A DNA stretch of 11,257 nt from Bacillota bacterium. GTDB lineage: Bacteria > Bacillota > Clostridia > Lachnospirales > Lachnospiraceae. Positions 1-5,736 of this stretch are shown here, in pieces (position 1 is the first letter of the stretch; each line of letters opens with the position of its first letter). The translations under genes were made by a program, and so were the position numbers. The stretch is taken from positions 1 through 11,257 of the forward strand of contig JAEZJW010000022.1 of the NCBI GenBank assembly GCA_023415595.1, in the 5' to 3' direction. Below the pieces are notes generated by a model. The model searched no databases. It saw nothing but the letters and a program-made list of their open reading frames with translations, and was not told where the DNA came from.

Positions 1-1
1 G

Positions 2-187
2 TATAAGTATGGAAACAGGCATTTCTGGTGTAGAGGCTATTATGTTGACACAGTAGGGAAGAATGCCAAGAAAATTCAGGAGTACATTCAACAGCAATTG
101 CAAGAAGATAAGTTGAATGATCAGCTCACGCTGAATGAATATGTAGACCCGTTTACGGGTGAGCCAGTAAAAAAGAGCAATATATAG
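2..187 (+). CDS. tnpA: IS200/IS605-family transposase TnpA, C-terminal fragment (cut by window start)
   Basis: Only the last 61 codons are in the window; the reading frame is open from base 2 and stops with TAG at 185-187. The translated fragment contains FWCRGYYVDTVGKNAKKI and then EYIQQQ, the layout of the C-terminal helix of Y1-family (HUH) TnpA transposases. By family knowledge the catalytic tyrosine is the Y of EYIQQQ (residue 28 of the fragment), with the expected glutamine four residues on. The end, YVDPFTGEPVK, is also typical of Firmicute IS200-like TnpA. TnpA cuts and rejoins single-stranded DNA at hairpin-bearing element ends. The HUH motif lies outside the window, so whether the gene is intact cannot be judged. 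No tnpB follows it. Confidence 0.9.
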   Translation, partial: YKYGNRHFWCRGYYVDTVGKNAKKIQEYIQQQLQEDKLNDQLTLNEYVDPFTGEPVKKSNI

Positions 188-242
188 AATCCCAAGGGGA
201 TGGCTGATAAATAAAGCCATAGGAAAATCCAAAGGGGATAGC
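188..242 (+). repeat. Imperfect 17-nt direct repeat after tnpA
   Basis: Positions 188-204 (aatcccaaggggatggc) and 226-242 (aatccaaaggggatagc) match at 15 of 17 bases, with starts 38 nt apart. Each copy can fold on itself through ATCC and GGAT arms. The repeat lies wholly inside the non-coding tail of the insertion sequence. Confidence 0.6.
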
Positions 243-366
243 AAGGCTCAGAAGGCCTACTAGAAAGCCCTTTAGGGCTAGCCCGAGAATGAAGTGCAGC
301 TGGCAGAACCTTCAGAGCGCCTTCCGGGCGCAGGCAGGTAACACCCCCTTATAGGGGGATAAACAA
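188..366 (+). other. Structured non-coding region between tnpA and the element's right-end hairpin
   Basis: No open reading frame with a ribosome binding site is seen here. Instead there are consecutive inverted repeats: ATCCC/GGGAT (189-193 with 197-201), GGCT/AGCC (202-205 with 215-218), AGCCC/GGGCT with a TTTA loop (266-279), GCGCC/GGCGC (317-331) and CCCCC/GGGGG with a TTATA loop (344-358). Together with the terminal hairpin this is a six-stem-loop array. In relatives that carry TnpB, the same position downstream of the transposase ORFs encodes a guide RNA (omegaRNA/reRNA) whose scaffold ends at the right end. Whether this stretch is such an RNA, a remnant of one, or only DNA structure used in transposition is inference. 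Confidence 0.45.
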
Positions 367-387
367 ACCACCGGCTAAGCCGGTGGT
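367..387 (+). repeat. Right-end hairpin of the IS200/IS605-like element
   Basis: ACCACCGGCT at 367-376 and AGCCGGTGGT at 378-387 are perfect inverted complements around a single A. As single-stranded DNA this folds into a 9-bp stem with a TAA loop. Strong GC-rich palindromes a few bases inside the right end are the TnpA recognition signal in this family. It has no T tract, so it is less likely to be a terminator. Confidence 0.7.
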
Positions 388-404
388 CGTGATTTAAAAA
401 AGGT

Positions 405-433
405 TTGTTCCTAGGAACAGTCTATGCTATAAT
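405..433 (+). promoter_or_regulatory. Extended -10 promoter with an overlapping 12-bp palindrome, upstream of the HAD gene
   Basis: A perfect TATAAT at 428-433 is preceded by TGC (425-427), giving an extended -10 box. Seventeen bases upstream lies a weak -35 hexamer, TTGTTC (405-410). The perfect palindrome GTTCCTAGGAAC (407-418) overlaps the -35 region and would be well placed for a repressor. The regulator is unknown. The promoter starts only about 18 nt after the IS right-end hairpin. Confidence 0.6.
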
Positions 434-467
434 GGCACTAGTTGCTTCAGGTACACAGGTGTTTAAA

Positions 468-506
468 TTCCGGGCAATGAAGAATAAGTGATGATATCGC
501 CCGGAA
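468..506 (+). promoter_or_regulatory. GC-rich leader hairpin in the 5' untranslated region of the HAD gene
   Basis: TTCCGGGC (468-475) and GCCCGGAA (499-506) are perfect 8-base complements with a 23-nt loop. The stem ends 8 nt before the ribosome binding site AGAGGA (515-520), so it could influence translation or mRNA stability. No T tract follows, so it is not a terminator. Confidence 0.4.
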
Positions 507-526
507 AGCAGAAGAGAGGACATGGG

Positions 527-1210
527 ATGAAAGAATATCGGATAATTTTACTTGACGCGGATGATACCTTATTTGATTTTGGAGCCTGTGAGAGGGAAGC
601 ACTCAGGCTTGCCTTTCAGAAATACGGATATCCGCTCAATGACGCTATCAGCAAGCGATACTCGGAAATTAATAAAGCCTTATGGAAACGTTATGAGCTT
701 GGAGAAATTGACCGCCATACAGTGATTTATTCAAGATTTGGCGTGTTGTTCCAAGAGATTGGCATAGAGGATAAAGGAGTAGGCTTCGAGGATGATTACC
801 AGGAACTTTTGGGAATGCAAAGCATTCTGATTGAAGAAGCCATTGAGGTATTAAACTACCTGAAAGATAAGTATGACCTTTATATTGTTACGAATGGCGT
901 TACGGCAACACAATACAGCAGGCTTCAGGAATCCGGAGTAGACCGCTATGTGAAGAAGATCTTTGTCTCAGAGGAGACCGGATCTCAGAAACCCCGGAAG
1001 GAATACTTTGACTATTGTTTTGATCGGATTGAGAATCTTGATTTATCCAAAACACTGATCATCGGAGATACTCTGTCCTCCGATATTCTGGGTGGTAATA
1101 ATGCCGGGATTGATACCTGCTGGTATAACCCGTACGCTCATGTTAACCATACATCTGCGAGGGTGGATTATGAGATCAGAAATCTGAAGGAGTTATATCA
1201 TATACTGTAA
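527..1210 (+). CDS. yjjG: YjjG-like HAD-superfamily nucleotidase (pyrimidine 5'-nucleotidase family)
   Basis: The 227-residue product has all four HAD motifs: motif I DADDT (nucleophile D10, general acid D12), motif II VTNG with T122, motif III lysine K155 in SQKP, and motif IV GDTLSSD (D181, D186). A helical cap lies between motifs I and II. The LLDADDTLFDF opening is characteristic of the YjjG/PynA group, cytosolic phosphatases that hydrolyse non-canonical pyrimidine nucleoside monophosphates ('house-cleaning'); the exact substrate is inferred. I chose ATG 527 because AGAGGA lies 6 nt upstream and the family begins right before motif I; a GTG at 488 would add 13 residues and sits in the leader hairpin loop. 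It is a single gene with its own promoter and ends near a terminator at 1352-1392. Confidence 0.85.
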   Translation: MKEYRIILLDADDTLFDFGACEREALRLAFQKYGYPLNDAISKRYSEINKALWKRYELGEIDRHTVIYSRFGVLFQEIGIEDKGVGFEDDYQELLGMQSILIEEAIEVLNYLKDKYDLYIVTNGVTATQYSRLQESGVDRYVKKIFVSEETGSQKPRKEYFDYCFDRIENLDLSKTLIIGDTLSSDILGGNNAGIDTCWYNPYAHVNHTSARVDYEIRNLKELYHIL

Positions 1211-1346
1211 TCATGTATCCGGAAGAAACACGCTATGCGAGTTTCTGGGGCCTACTGTGTAGGCTTTGATCGCTTGGGCTCGCTCGCATTCGCCTTCGCG
1301 CATATTCAAAAATGTCAGCTTCGCAGACATTTTATGAATCATGTAT
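1209..1346 (+). repeat. 118-bp multi-hairpin insert flanked by a 10-bp direct repeat (MITE-like)
   Basis: The 10-mer aatcatgtat occurs at 1209-1218, starting on the last two bases of the upstream stop codon, and again at 1337-1346. Between them lie three stem-loops: GAAAC-A-CGC / GCG-A-GTTTC (1225-1245), GCCTAC/GTAGGC (1250-1264) and AAAATGTC/GACATTTT (1309-1333), plus a C/G-rich stretch at about 1271-1300. Removing one repeat plus the insert would put the gene's stop about 14 nt from its terminator, the usual arrangement. This fits insertion of a small non-autonomous element with target duplication. No clear terminal inverted repeats were found, so the class is unknown. Confidence 0.5.
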
Positions 1347-1351
1347 TAAGA

Positions 1352-1392
1352 AAGGATTATGAAGCTGTTCATGGAACAGCTTCATAATCCTT
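1352..1392 (+). terminator. Bidirectional intrinsic terminator between convergent HAD and CBS genes
   Basis: AAGGATTATGAAGCTGTTC (1352-1370) and its exact complement (1374-1392) form a 19-bp stem around an ATG triloop. A T-rich run (TCTTCTTTC) follows on the plus strand, and on the minus strand the stem is followed by TCTTAATAC. It sits between a plus-strand and a minus-strand gene that converge, so it probably serves both. Confidence 0.8.
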
Positions 1393-1415
1393 CTTCTTTC
1401 CGTATTATAATCTGG

Positions 1416-1841
1416 TTATTTTACACCACTGCCGGGCTCGGAGATATTCTTAAGAGCTCTCTCGGCGTTTTTCTGATAGGTGGGCTCCAGTGAAATATCA
1501 CCAAGGGCAACGATACCAACCAGACTGTTATTCTCCACAACAGGAAGTCTGCGGATCTGGCGTTCGCTCATCAGACGTGCGGCATCCTGAACATCCATGT
1601 CAGGATTTCCGACCACCAGGTCCTTTGACATGATATCACCTACGTTCTGATGGCAGTCCTGGCCGGAAGCAGTACTTCTGATCGTTATATCTCTGTCAGT
1701 TACTACACCGATTACCTTATCCTTCGTGCAGACAGGAATACAGCCGCAATCATACTGCTTCATCAGCTGTGCAGCTCTCTCTACCGTATCATTTGAGTTT
1801 AAGGACGCGATATCCTTCGTCATGATTTCTCTTACTTTCAT
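1416..1841 (-). CDS. Two-CBS-domain protein
   Basis: The 141-residue product is almost entirely a pair of CBS domains, roughly residues 8-58 and 72-124. Typical CBS phrases are visible: VREIMTKD, CGCIPVC, VIGVVTDRDI in the first, and DIMSKDLV, RQIRRLPVVE, LVGIVALGDIS in the second. CBS pairs (Bateman modules) bind adenine nucleotides such as AMP, ATP or SAM and usually regulate a partner; stand-alone small versions like this are common in Clostridia and their target is mostly unknown. There is no membrane segment, so it is cytosolic. GGAGG lies 7 nt before the ATG. It is transcribed away from its minus-strand upstream neighbour with a 195-nt gap and is probably expressed on its own. Confidence 0.9.
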   Translation of the reverse strand: MKVREIMTKDIASLNSNDTVERAAQLMKQYDCGCIPVCTKDKVIGVVTDRDITIRSTASGQDCHQNVGDIMSKDLVVGNPDMDVQDAARLMSERQIRRLPVVENNSLVGIVALGDISLEPTYQKNAERALKNISEPGSGVK

Positions 1842-1866
1842 ATAAAATCCTCCATTCTGCCCAAGA

Positions 1867-1872
1867 ATTATA
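1867..1872 (-). promoter_or_regulatory. Candidate -10 box for the CBS gene
   Basis: On the minus strand a perfect TATAAT lies about 26 nt before the CBS start codon. No convincing -35 box is seen at the right spacing. Upstream of it are the palindrome TAAACGTTTA (1894-1903) and a longer inverted repeat, which may be operator sites. Confidence 0.35.
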
Positions 1873-1893
1873 CTTTATTAAATCCAAAGAATT

Positions 1894-1955
1894 TAAACGT
1901 TTAGAATTCAAAAAATCCTGTTTTGTGAATCCAATAAATTAAGCTTTTTGAATTC
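1894..1955. promoter_or_regulatory. Cluster of inverted repeats upstream of the CBS gene
   Basis: TAAACGTTTA (1894-1903) is a perfect 10-bp palindrome. Immediately next to it, GAATTCAAAAA (1904-1914) is repeated inverted as TTTTTGAATTC (1945-1955) with a 30-nt spacer. The region is AT-rich and lies between the phosphoesterase stop and the CBS promoter. It could be a regulator binding site or a weak terminator for the upstream minus-strand gene; the sequence alone does not decide. Confidence 0.35.
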
Positions 1956-2036
1956 TTTACATTGCGAATTTGGGCATCATATTTTTCAATTCACATCCTT
2001 TATCATTCCCCTCCGGAAGCAAAAATAATTACTAAT

Positions 2037-2984
2037 TTATTCATCATCTGCTTCAGAGCAATTTCCTTTTGCATCGTGATATACAGAACTATTTCTGCAA
2101 TCGTATTTGTCAATAGGCTCAGGACCTCTGACAATGGTTCTTTTAATACGCATGGTACCGTCGTCCTCGGCAACGACGCGCCAATCTATCATTTGAATCT
2201 GATTATCAGTAATTTCTATTCCAGGTATTCCCCGTGTATTGATGCAGCAACCGGTGTTAAAATAAGGAAGCTCATCGCTTTTCGGAAATTTAGCCCGATG
2301 GGTGTGACCACAGATCAGCATCATTTTATTTTTTTTGATCCACCGTTTATAGTTCTTCTCAACCTTATGCCGCTTATATAGATTTTTAGCCGGACTGGAG
2401 GGATTCTCAAAGCCTACCACATGCATAAATCTCCAGAAGTAACGAAGAAGAAGCATAGAGAGACGCCAGAACTGATCATTGATAAAATCTCCCTGATGTC
2501 CATGAACAATGAGAATCTCCTGATTCGTTGACTTATTCTTCAGAATCAGAGATTCAATAGGGTTAATCCCCTTCAGTAGTTCTACCTTTGTCTGATTATA
2601 TTCATCATAAAACTGAAACAGGTTGTCCTTCACAAAATTCCTATCCTTCAGATAGATATTATGATTACCGTAGAGCATAATAAAGCGTCCGGCATCATAA
2701 AACTTCTTAATCACTTTAAAAATATCATTGTGTGCGAGGCGAATATGTTTAAAGTTTTTATGTTCCCAGAGCTCATCCCCATCCCCTGCTTCCACATAGA
2801 CATAACCCATATTATAATAGTAATCCAGGGCATGGAGCAGAATATTCTGGTTACGGGTAAATTCATCAGAGACACTGTCATCGCCCCTATGGATATCGCT
2901 GAAAACAACAAATTTGGATCTATCATCAAAGAATAATTTCTTGGCAGTATGATATGCTTCGCTCAATCTCTTATCTGTATTCAA
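2037..2984 (-). CDS. Calcineurin-like metallophosphoesterase (LpxH-like motifs)
   Basis: The 315-residue product carries the full set of dimetal phosphoesterase motifs in order: FSDIHRGD (D30, H32), AGDGDELWE (G67-E74), YGNHN (G106-H108), VHGHQGD (H161, H163) and CGHTHRA (G226-H229). The GDGDELWE form resembles the LpxH/UDP-diacylglucosamine pyrophosphatase branch, but a Gram-positive host would not make lipid A, so the substrate is unknown. It is soluble, although residues 172-192 are hydrophobic and aromatic. The start must be TTG at 2982-2984: reading upstream in frame, no other start codon occurs before a TGA nine codons earlier, and the next Met (59) lies after motif I. The ribosome binding site (GGGGA) is weak, suggesting modest expression. 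Confidence 0.85.
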   Translation of the reverse strand: MNTDKRLSEAYHTAKKLFFDDRSKFVVFSDIHRGDDSVSDEFTRNQNILLHALDYYYNMGYVYVEAGDGDELWEHKNFKHIRLAHNDIFKVIKKFYDAGRFIMLYGNHNIYLKDRNFVKDNLFQFYDEYNQTKVELLKGINPIESLILKNKSTNQEILIVHGHQGDFINDQFWRLSMLLLRYFWRFMHVVGFENPSSPAKNLYKRHKVEKNYKRWIKKNKMMLICGHTHRAKFPKSDELPYFNTGCCINTRGIPGIEITDNQIQMIDWRVVAEDDGTMRIKRTIVRGPEPIDKYDCRNSSVYHDAKGNCSEADDE

Positions 2985-3018
2985 ATCATCATCCCCGCTT
3001 TCTAGTAATCATACCTAT

Positions 3019-3024
3019 ATTATA
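3019..3024 (-). promoter_or_regulatory. Candidate -10 box for the phosphoesterase gene
   Basis: A perfect TATAAT on the minus strand lies about 34 nt before the TTG start. The -35 match at 17-nt spacing (TGAATA at 3042-3047) is weak. Confidence 0.4.
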
Positions 3025-3124
3025 CAGAGACAGAACCAGGTTATTCAGATCATAAGAATATTTTGAAATAAAACGATGAAAATGTTCTATTCGGTATCCT
3101 GAAAATGAAATAATACACATAGAA

Positions 3125-3150
3125 AGGCTGTCATAGTACATTGACAGCCT
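3125..3150 (+). terminator. Stem-loop in the divergent spacer, possible terminator or attenuator
   Basis: AGGCTGTCA (3125-3133) and TGACAGCCT (3142-3150) form a perfect 9-bp stem with an 8-nt loop, followed by GTTTTA. The 300-nt spacer (2985-3284) separates divergent genes, so no upstream plus-strand gene needs termination here. A weak promoter-like pair, TTGAAA at 3063 and TCTATT at 3086, lies upstream, in which case this would act as an attenuator of the dehydrogenase gene. Apart from the minus-strand -10 box at 3019-3024, nothing else was recognised in the spacer. Confidence 0.45.
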
Positions 3151-3284
3151 GTTTTATGTATGCAAAACTACAGGTATGTCTTATGACAAATGAGCAGATA
3201 AAGCGGTAGAACATATGCTGATTATCGTAGGAAAACCAAAGAGACAGGTACATCATCAGTTCAGACGTAAAGGAGAATGGCAGA

Positions 3285-4253
3285 ATGGACAGAATAACAG
3301 AGATTTTGGTATTGACAAATAGTATCTTTCCTATGACAGAGGAACATCAGGGAATGGTAAGGCAGATTGCACCGAATGCGGTCCTTACAGTTGTAAATAA
3401 GATGGATGCGACAGAGGAGCAGCTTCATAAGGCGGAAATTATCTTCGGATGGCCGGAACCGGAGCAGCTTTTGGCAGCGAAAAATTTACGCTGGCTTCAG
3501 CTGCCCAGTGCGGGAGCAGACAGCTATATGGATCGGTCACTTTATCATTGTAAGGACATTCAGCTTACCAATTCCAGCGGAGTATTTGGTCTTCCGATTG
3601 CCGAGCATGTCTTTGCAATGATCCTGTCCTATAATCGGAATCTGACAGAGTATGCCTGGCAGCAGAAGGAAGGTATCTGGAAGGGAATAAGGAAAACGAA
3701 GGATTTCTATGGTTCCACAATTGGTGTAATCGGACTGGGTGATATCGGTACAGAGGTGGCTAAGCGAGCAAAGGCTTTAGGTGCCAGGGTTCTTGGGGTT
3801 AAGCGTACGCTAAGCAGTCAGCCTGAGTATGTGGACCAGCTTTTTACGACAGATGCAATTGACGAGGTGCTGGAGCAGTCGGATTATATCGTATTGGCAC
3901 TGCCCGGCACGAAGATCACACCAGGAATTATTACAGAACAGTCCCTGAAAAGGATGAAGCCGGATGCTTTTCTTGTTAATATCGGCCGAGGTTCCTTGGT
4001 CGATCAGGATGCCCTAATCAAAGCGCTGAAGGAAGGCTGGATCGGCGGAGCGGGTCTTGATGTGACTAGTCCGGAGCCCTTACCCCAGGACAGCCCGTTA
4101 TGGGAGCTAAAGAATGTCATTATCACTCCCCATGCATCGGGGAGTTCTCCCACCAATGACTTCCGAAGAATGGGGATCTTCTTAAGAAACCTGGAGCATT
4201 ACCTGGCAGAACAGAGGCTGGAGAACCTGGTTGATTTTGAAGAAGGGTATTAA
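3285..4253 (+). CDS. D-isomer-specific 2-hydroxyacid dehydrogenase family protein
   Basis: The 322-residue product is of normal length for the family. It has a flavodoxin-like catalytic part (about 1-105 and 290-322) around a Rossmann domain with GLGDIG (150-155). The catalytic trio is present: R235 in NIGRGSLVD, E264 in SPEPLP and H283 in TPHASG. These enzymes reduce 2-keto acids (glyoxylate, hydroxypyruvate, others) to D-2-hydroxy acids; the substrate here cannot be told. After the second strand of the Rossmann fold the sequence is GVKRT rather than an acidic residue, which suggests NADPH rather than NADH (inference). AGGAG lies 9 nt before ATG 3285. It is monocistronic, with a strong terminator 65 nt downstream. 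Confidence 0.88.
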   Translation: MDRITEILVLTNSIFPMTEEHQGMVRQIAPNAVLTVVNKMDATEEQLHKAEIIFGWPEPEQLLAAKNLRWLQLPSAGADSYMDRSLYHCKDIQLTNSSGVFGLPIAEHVFAMILSYNRNLTEYAWQQKEGIWKGIRKTKDFYGSTIGVIGLGDIGTEVAKRAKALGARVLGVKRTLSSQPEYVDQLFTTDAIDEVLEQSDYIVLALPGTKITPGIITEQSLKRMKPDAFLVNIGRGSLVDQDALIKALKEGWIGGAGLDVTSPEPLPQDSPLWELKNVIITPHASGSSPTNDFRRMGIFLRNLEHYLAEQRLENLVDFEEGY

Positions 4254-4317
4254 GTTATATACCAGACAGCAAAGGGAAGGAGCGTTATAGAACCGGTACA
4301 ATATATGAGGCTATGAG

Positions 4318-4360
4318 AATCCCCTTGCATAAGACGATTGGTCTTAGCAAGGGGATTTTT
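4318..4360 (+). terminator. Rho-independent terminator after the hydroxyacid dehydrogenase
   Basis: AATCCCCTTGC (4318-4328) pairs with GCAAGGGGATT (4347-4357); after one bulged A, TAAGAC (4330-4335) pairs with GTCTTA (4341-4346) over a 5-nt loop. A run of five Ts (4356-4360) closes it. This is a textbook intrinsic terminator. Confidence 0.9.
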
Positions 4361-4420
4361 AGCTCATTAAAAGTCAGTAATAAGGTTTTGGGTACTTTTT
4401 GGGCTAAGGCTGTTTTATTA

Positions 4421-4449
4421 TTGAATTTTGAATAGGAAAGGAATATGAT
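4421..4449 (+). promoter_or_regulatory. Promoter for the lipoprotein gene
   Basis: TTGAAT (4421-4426) and TATGAT (4444-4449) are spaced by 17 nt, with 4/6 and 5/6 matches to the sigma-A consensus. It lies after the upstream terminator and leaves a leader of about 115 nt. Within that leader only a short inverted repeat, GATACA/TGTATC (4498-4514), is visible. The rest of the 317-nt gap shows nothing recognisable. Confidence 0.5.
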
Positions 4450-4570
4450 ACCATAATAGACATCACAGATATGGGAATATCAGGATGATAGGGAACAGAT
4501 ACAAGGGATGTATCGTCTAAGTAATGAAGTAACTATTGCAGTTTTAATATAGGATATAAGGAGGCAGCAG

Positions 4571-5617
4571 ATGAAAAAAATAATTATGATTTTAGGAGTG
4601 ATTCTACTGGCAGGGGGGGGTCTTGCCGGTTGCTCCAGGAACAGGATAACAATCGGAAGTATGTCAAAGGATTTTACCAATCTGGAGCTGACAGATAACT
4701 TAATAGGAAATACCATAACCCTGGACGAAAGCAGCTCAGTTGAGCTCTATGAGGATATCAAAAGCATGGAGTTTACAAAAACATCCGCCGGAGAAGAAGA
4801 CACTGAGGTGGCAGTAACGGTCAAATTCCTGAAGGCTTCGAAGGAATTGGATCAATTCGTAATAGTAGGTGAGAACATCATTGAATACCAGGGGGATTAT
4901 TATCAGTCGGACGAAAGCTTTGATATGCAGGAGCTTGAGTTATTTCTGGCTCAGCAATTTACAGCAGTGGTAATCGAAGCAGGGAAAGGCTTACTGGTTA
5001 CACCGGAGGTGGGCTCCGCTGCTTCCGCATCATCGGATCGTATCTCCGTTAGTTTATATGAAACTAAGATACTGGATGATAAGGGGAATGCAGTGACCGC
5101 GGATCGTTTTAAGCCGGGGGATATGCTGAAGATCTATTATAACGGGGTGATTCTGGAATCCTACCCGGCTCAAATCAGTGCTGATAAAATCGAATACCTT
5201 GGTCGTAATTTTCAGCTGGATGCCTATATGGCAGTAATCGATGATATCTATCAGGAAGACAGCGGATTGAACGGGGATATTAAGATGATTGCCTTCGATA
5301 CCACAGAGTGGGTGAATTTGACGGAGATCGAAAAGGAGATACTCCTGTCCATGGTGAAGGAGAAATATGGTTATGATACCCTGCAGGCTACCTTCGAGGA
5401 GTTATCGGAGCAAGGACTGATTGATAAGGATAATCTGTATTTTCCGGAGGGAATCCTGATTGAGATAGAGAAGGTGGAATGGAATGAGGAAGACAAAACT
5501 CTGAAGTGCAGCATCTCAAAATGGAGAAGCGGACTTGGAGCCATTGGTGCTGATGTAGAAGCAACCTATGATGGCGGAAGCTGGAACCTGTCAAAGACTG
5601 GCATGTGGATCAGCTGA
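4571..5617 (+). CDS. Lipoprotein with a DUF3221/YobA-like domain
   Basis: The 348-residue product starts with KK, a hydrophobic stretch and the lipobox LAGC, so C21 should be lipidated and the protein anchored outside the membrane. Residues about 135-210 contain KPGDMLKIYYNGVILESYPA, which resembles the OB-fold-like DUF3221 (YobA) family. The C-terminal part (about 235-348) ends GLGAIGADVEATYDGG...GMWIS, a form I recall from uncharacterised Firmicute secreted proteins. No enzyme motif is visible and the role is unknown. AAGGAGG (4558-4564) is 6 nt before the ATG. Codons 15-17 (GGG GGG GGT) are part of an 8-G homopolymer at 4613-4620; loss or gain of one G would put a stop soon after the signal peptide. 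No terminator separates it from the Nudix gene 119 nt downstream. Confidence 0.8.
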   Translation: MKKIIMILGVILLAGGGLAGCSRNRITIGSMSKDFTNLELTDNLIGNTITLDESSSVELYEDIKSMEFTKTSAGEEDTEVAVTVKFLKASKELDQFVIVGENIIEYQGDYYQSDESFDMQELELFLAQQFTAVVIEAGKGLLVTPEVGSAASASSDRISVSLYETKILDDKGNAVTADRFKPGDMLKIYYNGVILESYPAQISADKIEYLGRNFQLDAYMAVIDDIYQEDSGLNGDIKMIAFDTTEWVNLTEIEKEILLSMVKEKYGYDTLQATFEELSEQGLIDKDNLYFPEGILIEIEKVEWNEEDKTLKCSISKWRSGLGAIGADVEATYDGGSWNLSKTGMWIS

Positions 5618-5625
5618 GAAACTGA

Positions 5626-5653
5626 TTGACATGTTCATAACAGGGTCTAATAA
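5626..5653 (+). promoter_or_regulatory. Weak candidate promoter for the Nudix gene
   Basis: A perfect -35 hexamer TTGACA (5626-5631) is followed after 16 nt by TAATAA (5648-5653), a poor -10; TCTAAT at 5646-5651 is a better hexamer but the spacing is only 14. The Nudix gene may alternatively be read through from the lipoprotein gene. Confidence 0.3.
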
Positions 5654-5736
5654 ACCAAGATTCAAAATATGACAGAATGCCAGGGCATAGACTTATGTTT
5701 AGATGAACTGGACGGAAAGACGAAGGACAAGAGCAT

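Larger units (their letters stand above)
1..399 (+). mobile_element. Right-hand part of an IS200/IS605-like insertion sequence
   Basis: The element includes the TnpA fragment, about 180 nt of non-coding structured sequence, and a strong hairpin at 367-387 that fits the subterminal right-end palindrome recognised by this transposase family. These elements do not make target duplications, so the exact end cannot be read. I place it just after the hairpin, within about 391-400, because an ordinary promoter starts at about 405. The left end is outside the window. Confidence 0.7.

Noticed and set aside
188..242. CRISPR-like repeats
   Set aside because: Only two imperfect 17-mers, with a short spacer inside an insertion sequence; no array.
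488..526. GTG start 13 codons upstream of the HAD gene
   Set aside because: The site lies in a hairpin loop with no ribosome binding site; the ATG at 527 has AGAGGA 6 nt upstream and matches the family start.
1962..2381. 139-codon plus-strand ORF
   Set aside because: It lies antisense to the well-supported phosphoesterase gene, has no ribosome binding site and its product is composition-biased without motifs.
3215..3322. 35-codon ORF overlapping the start of the hydroxyacid dehydrogenase
   Set aside because: No ribosome binding site, and it overlaps a gene with an AGGAG site and clear domain content.
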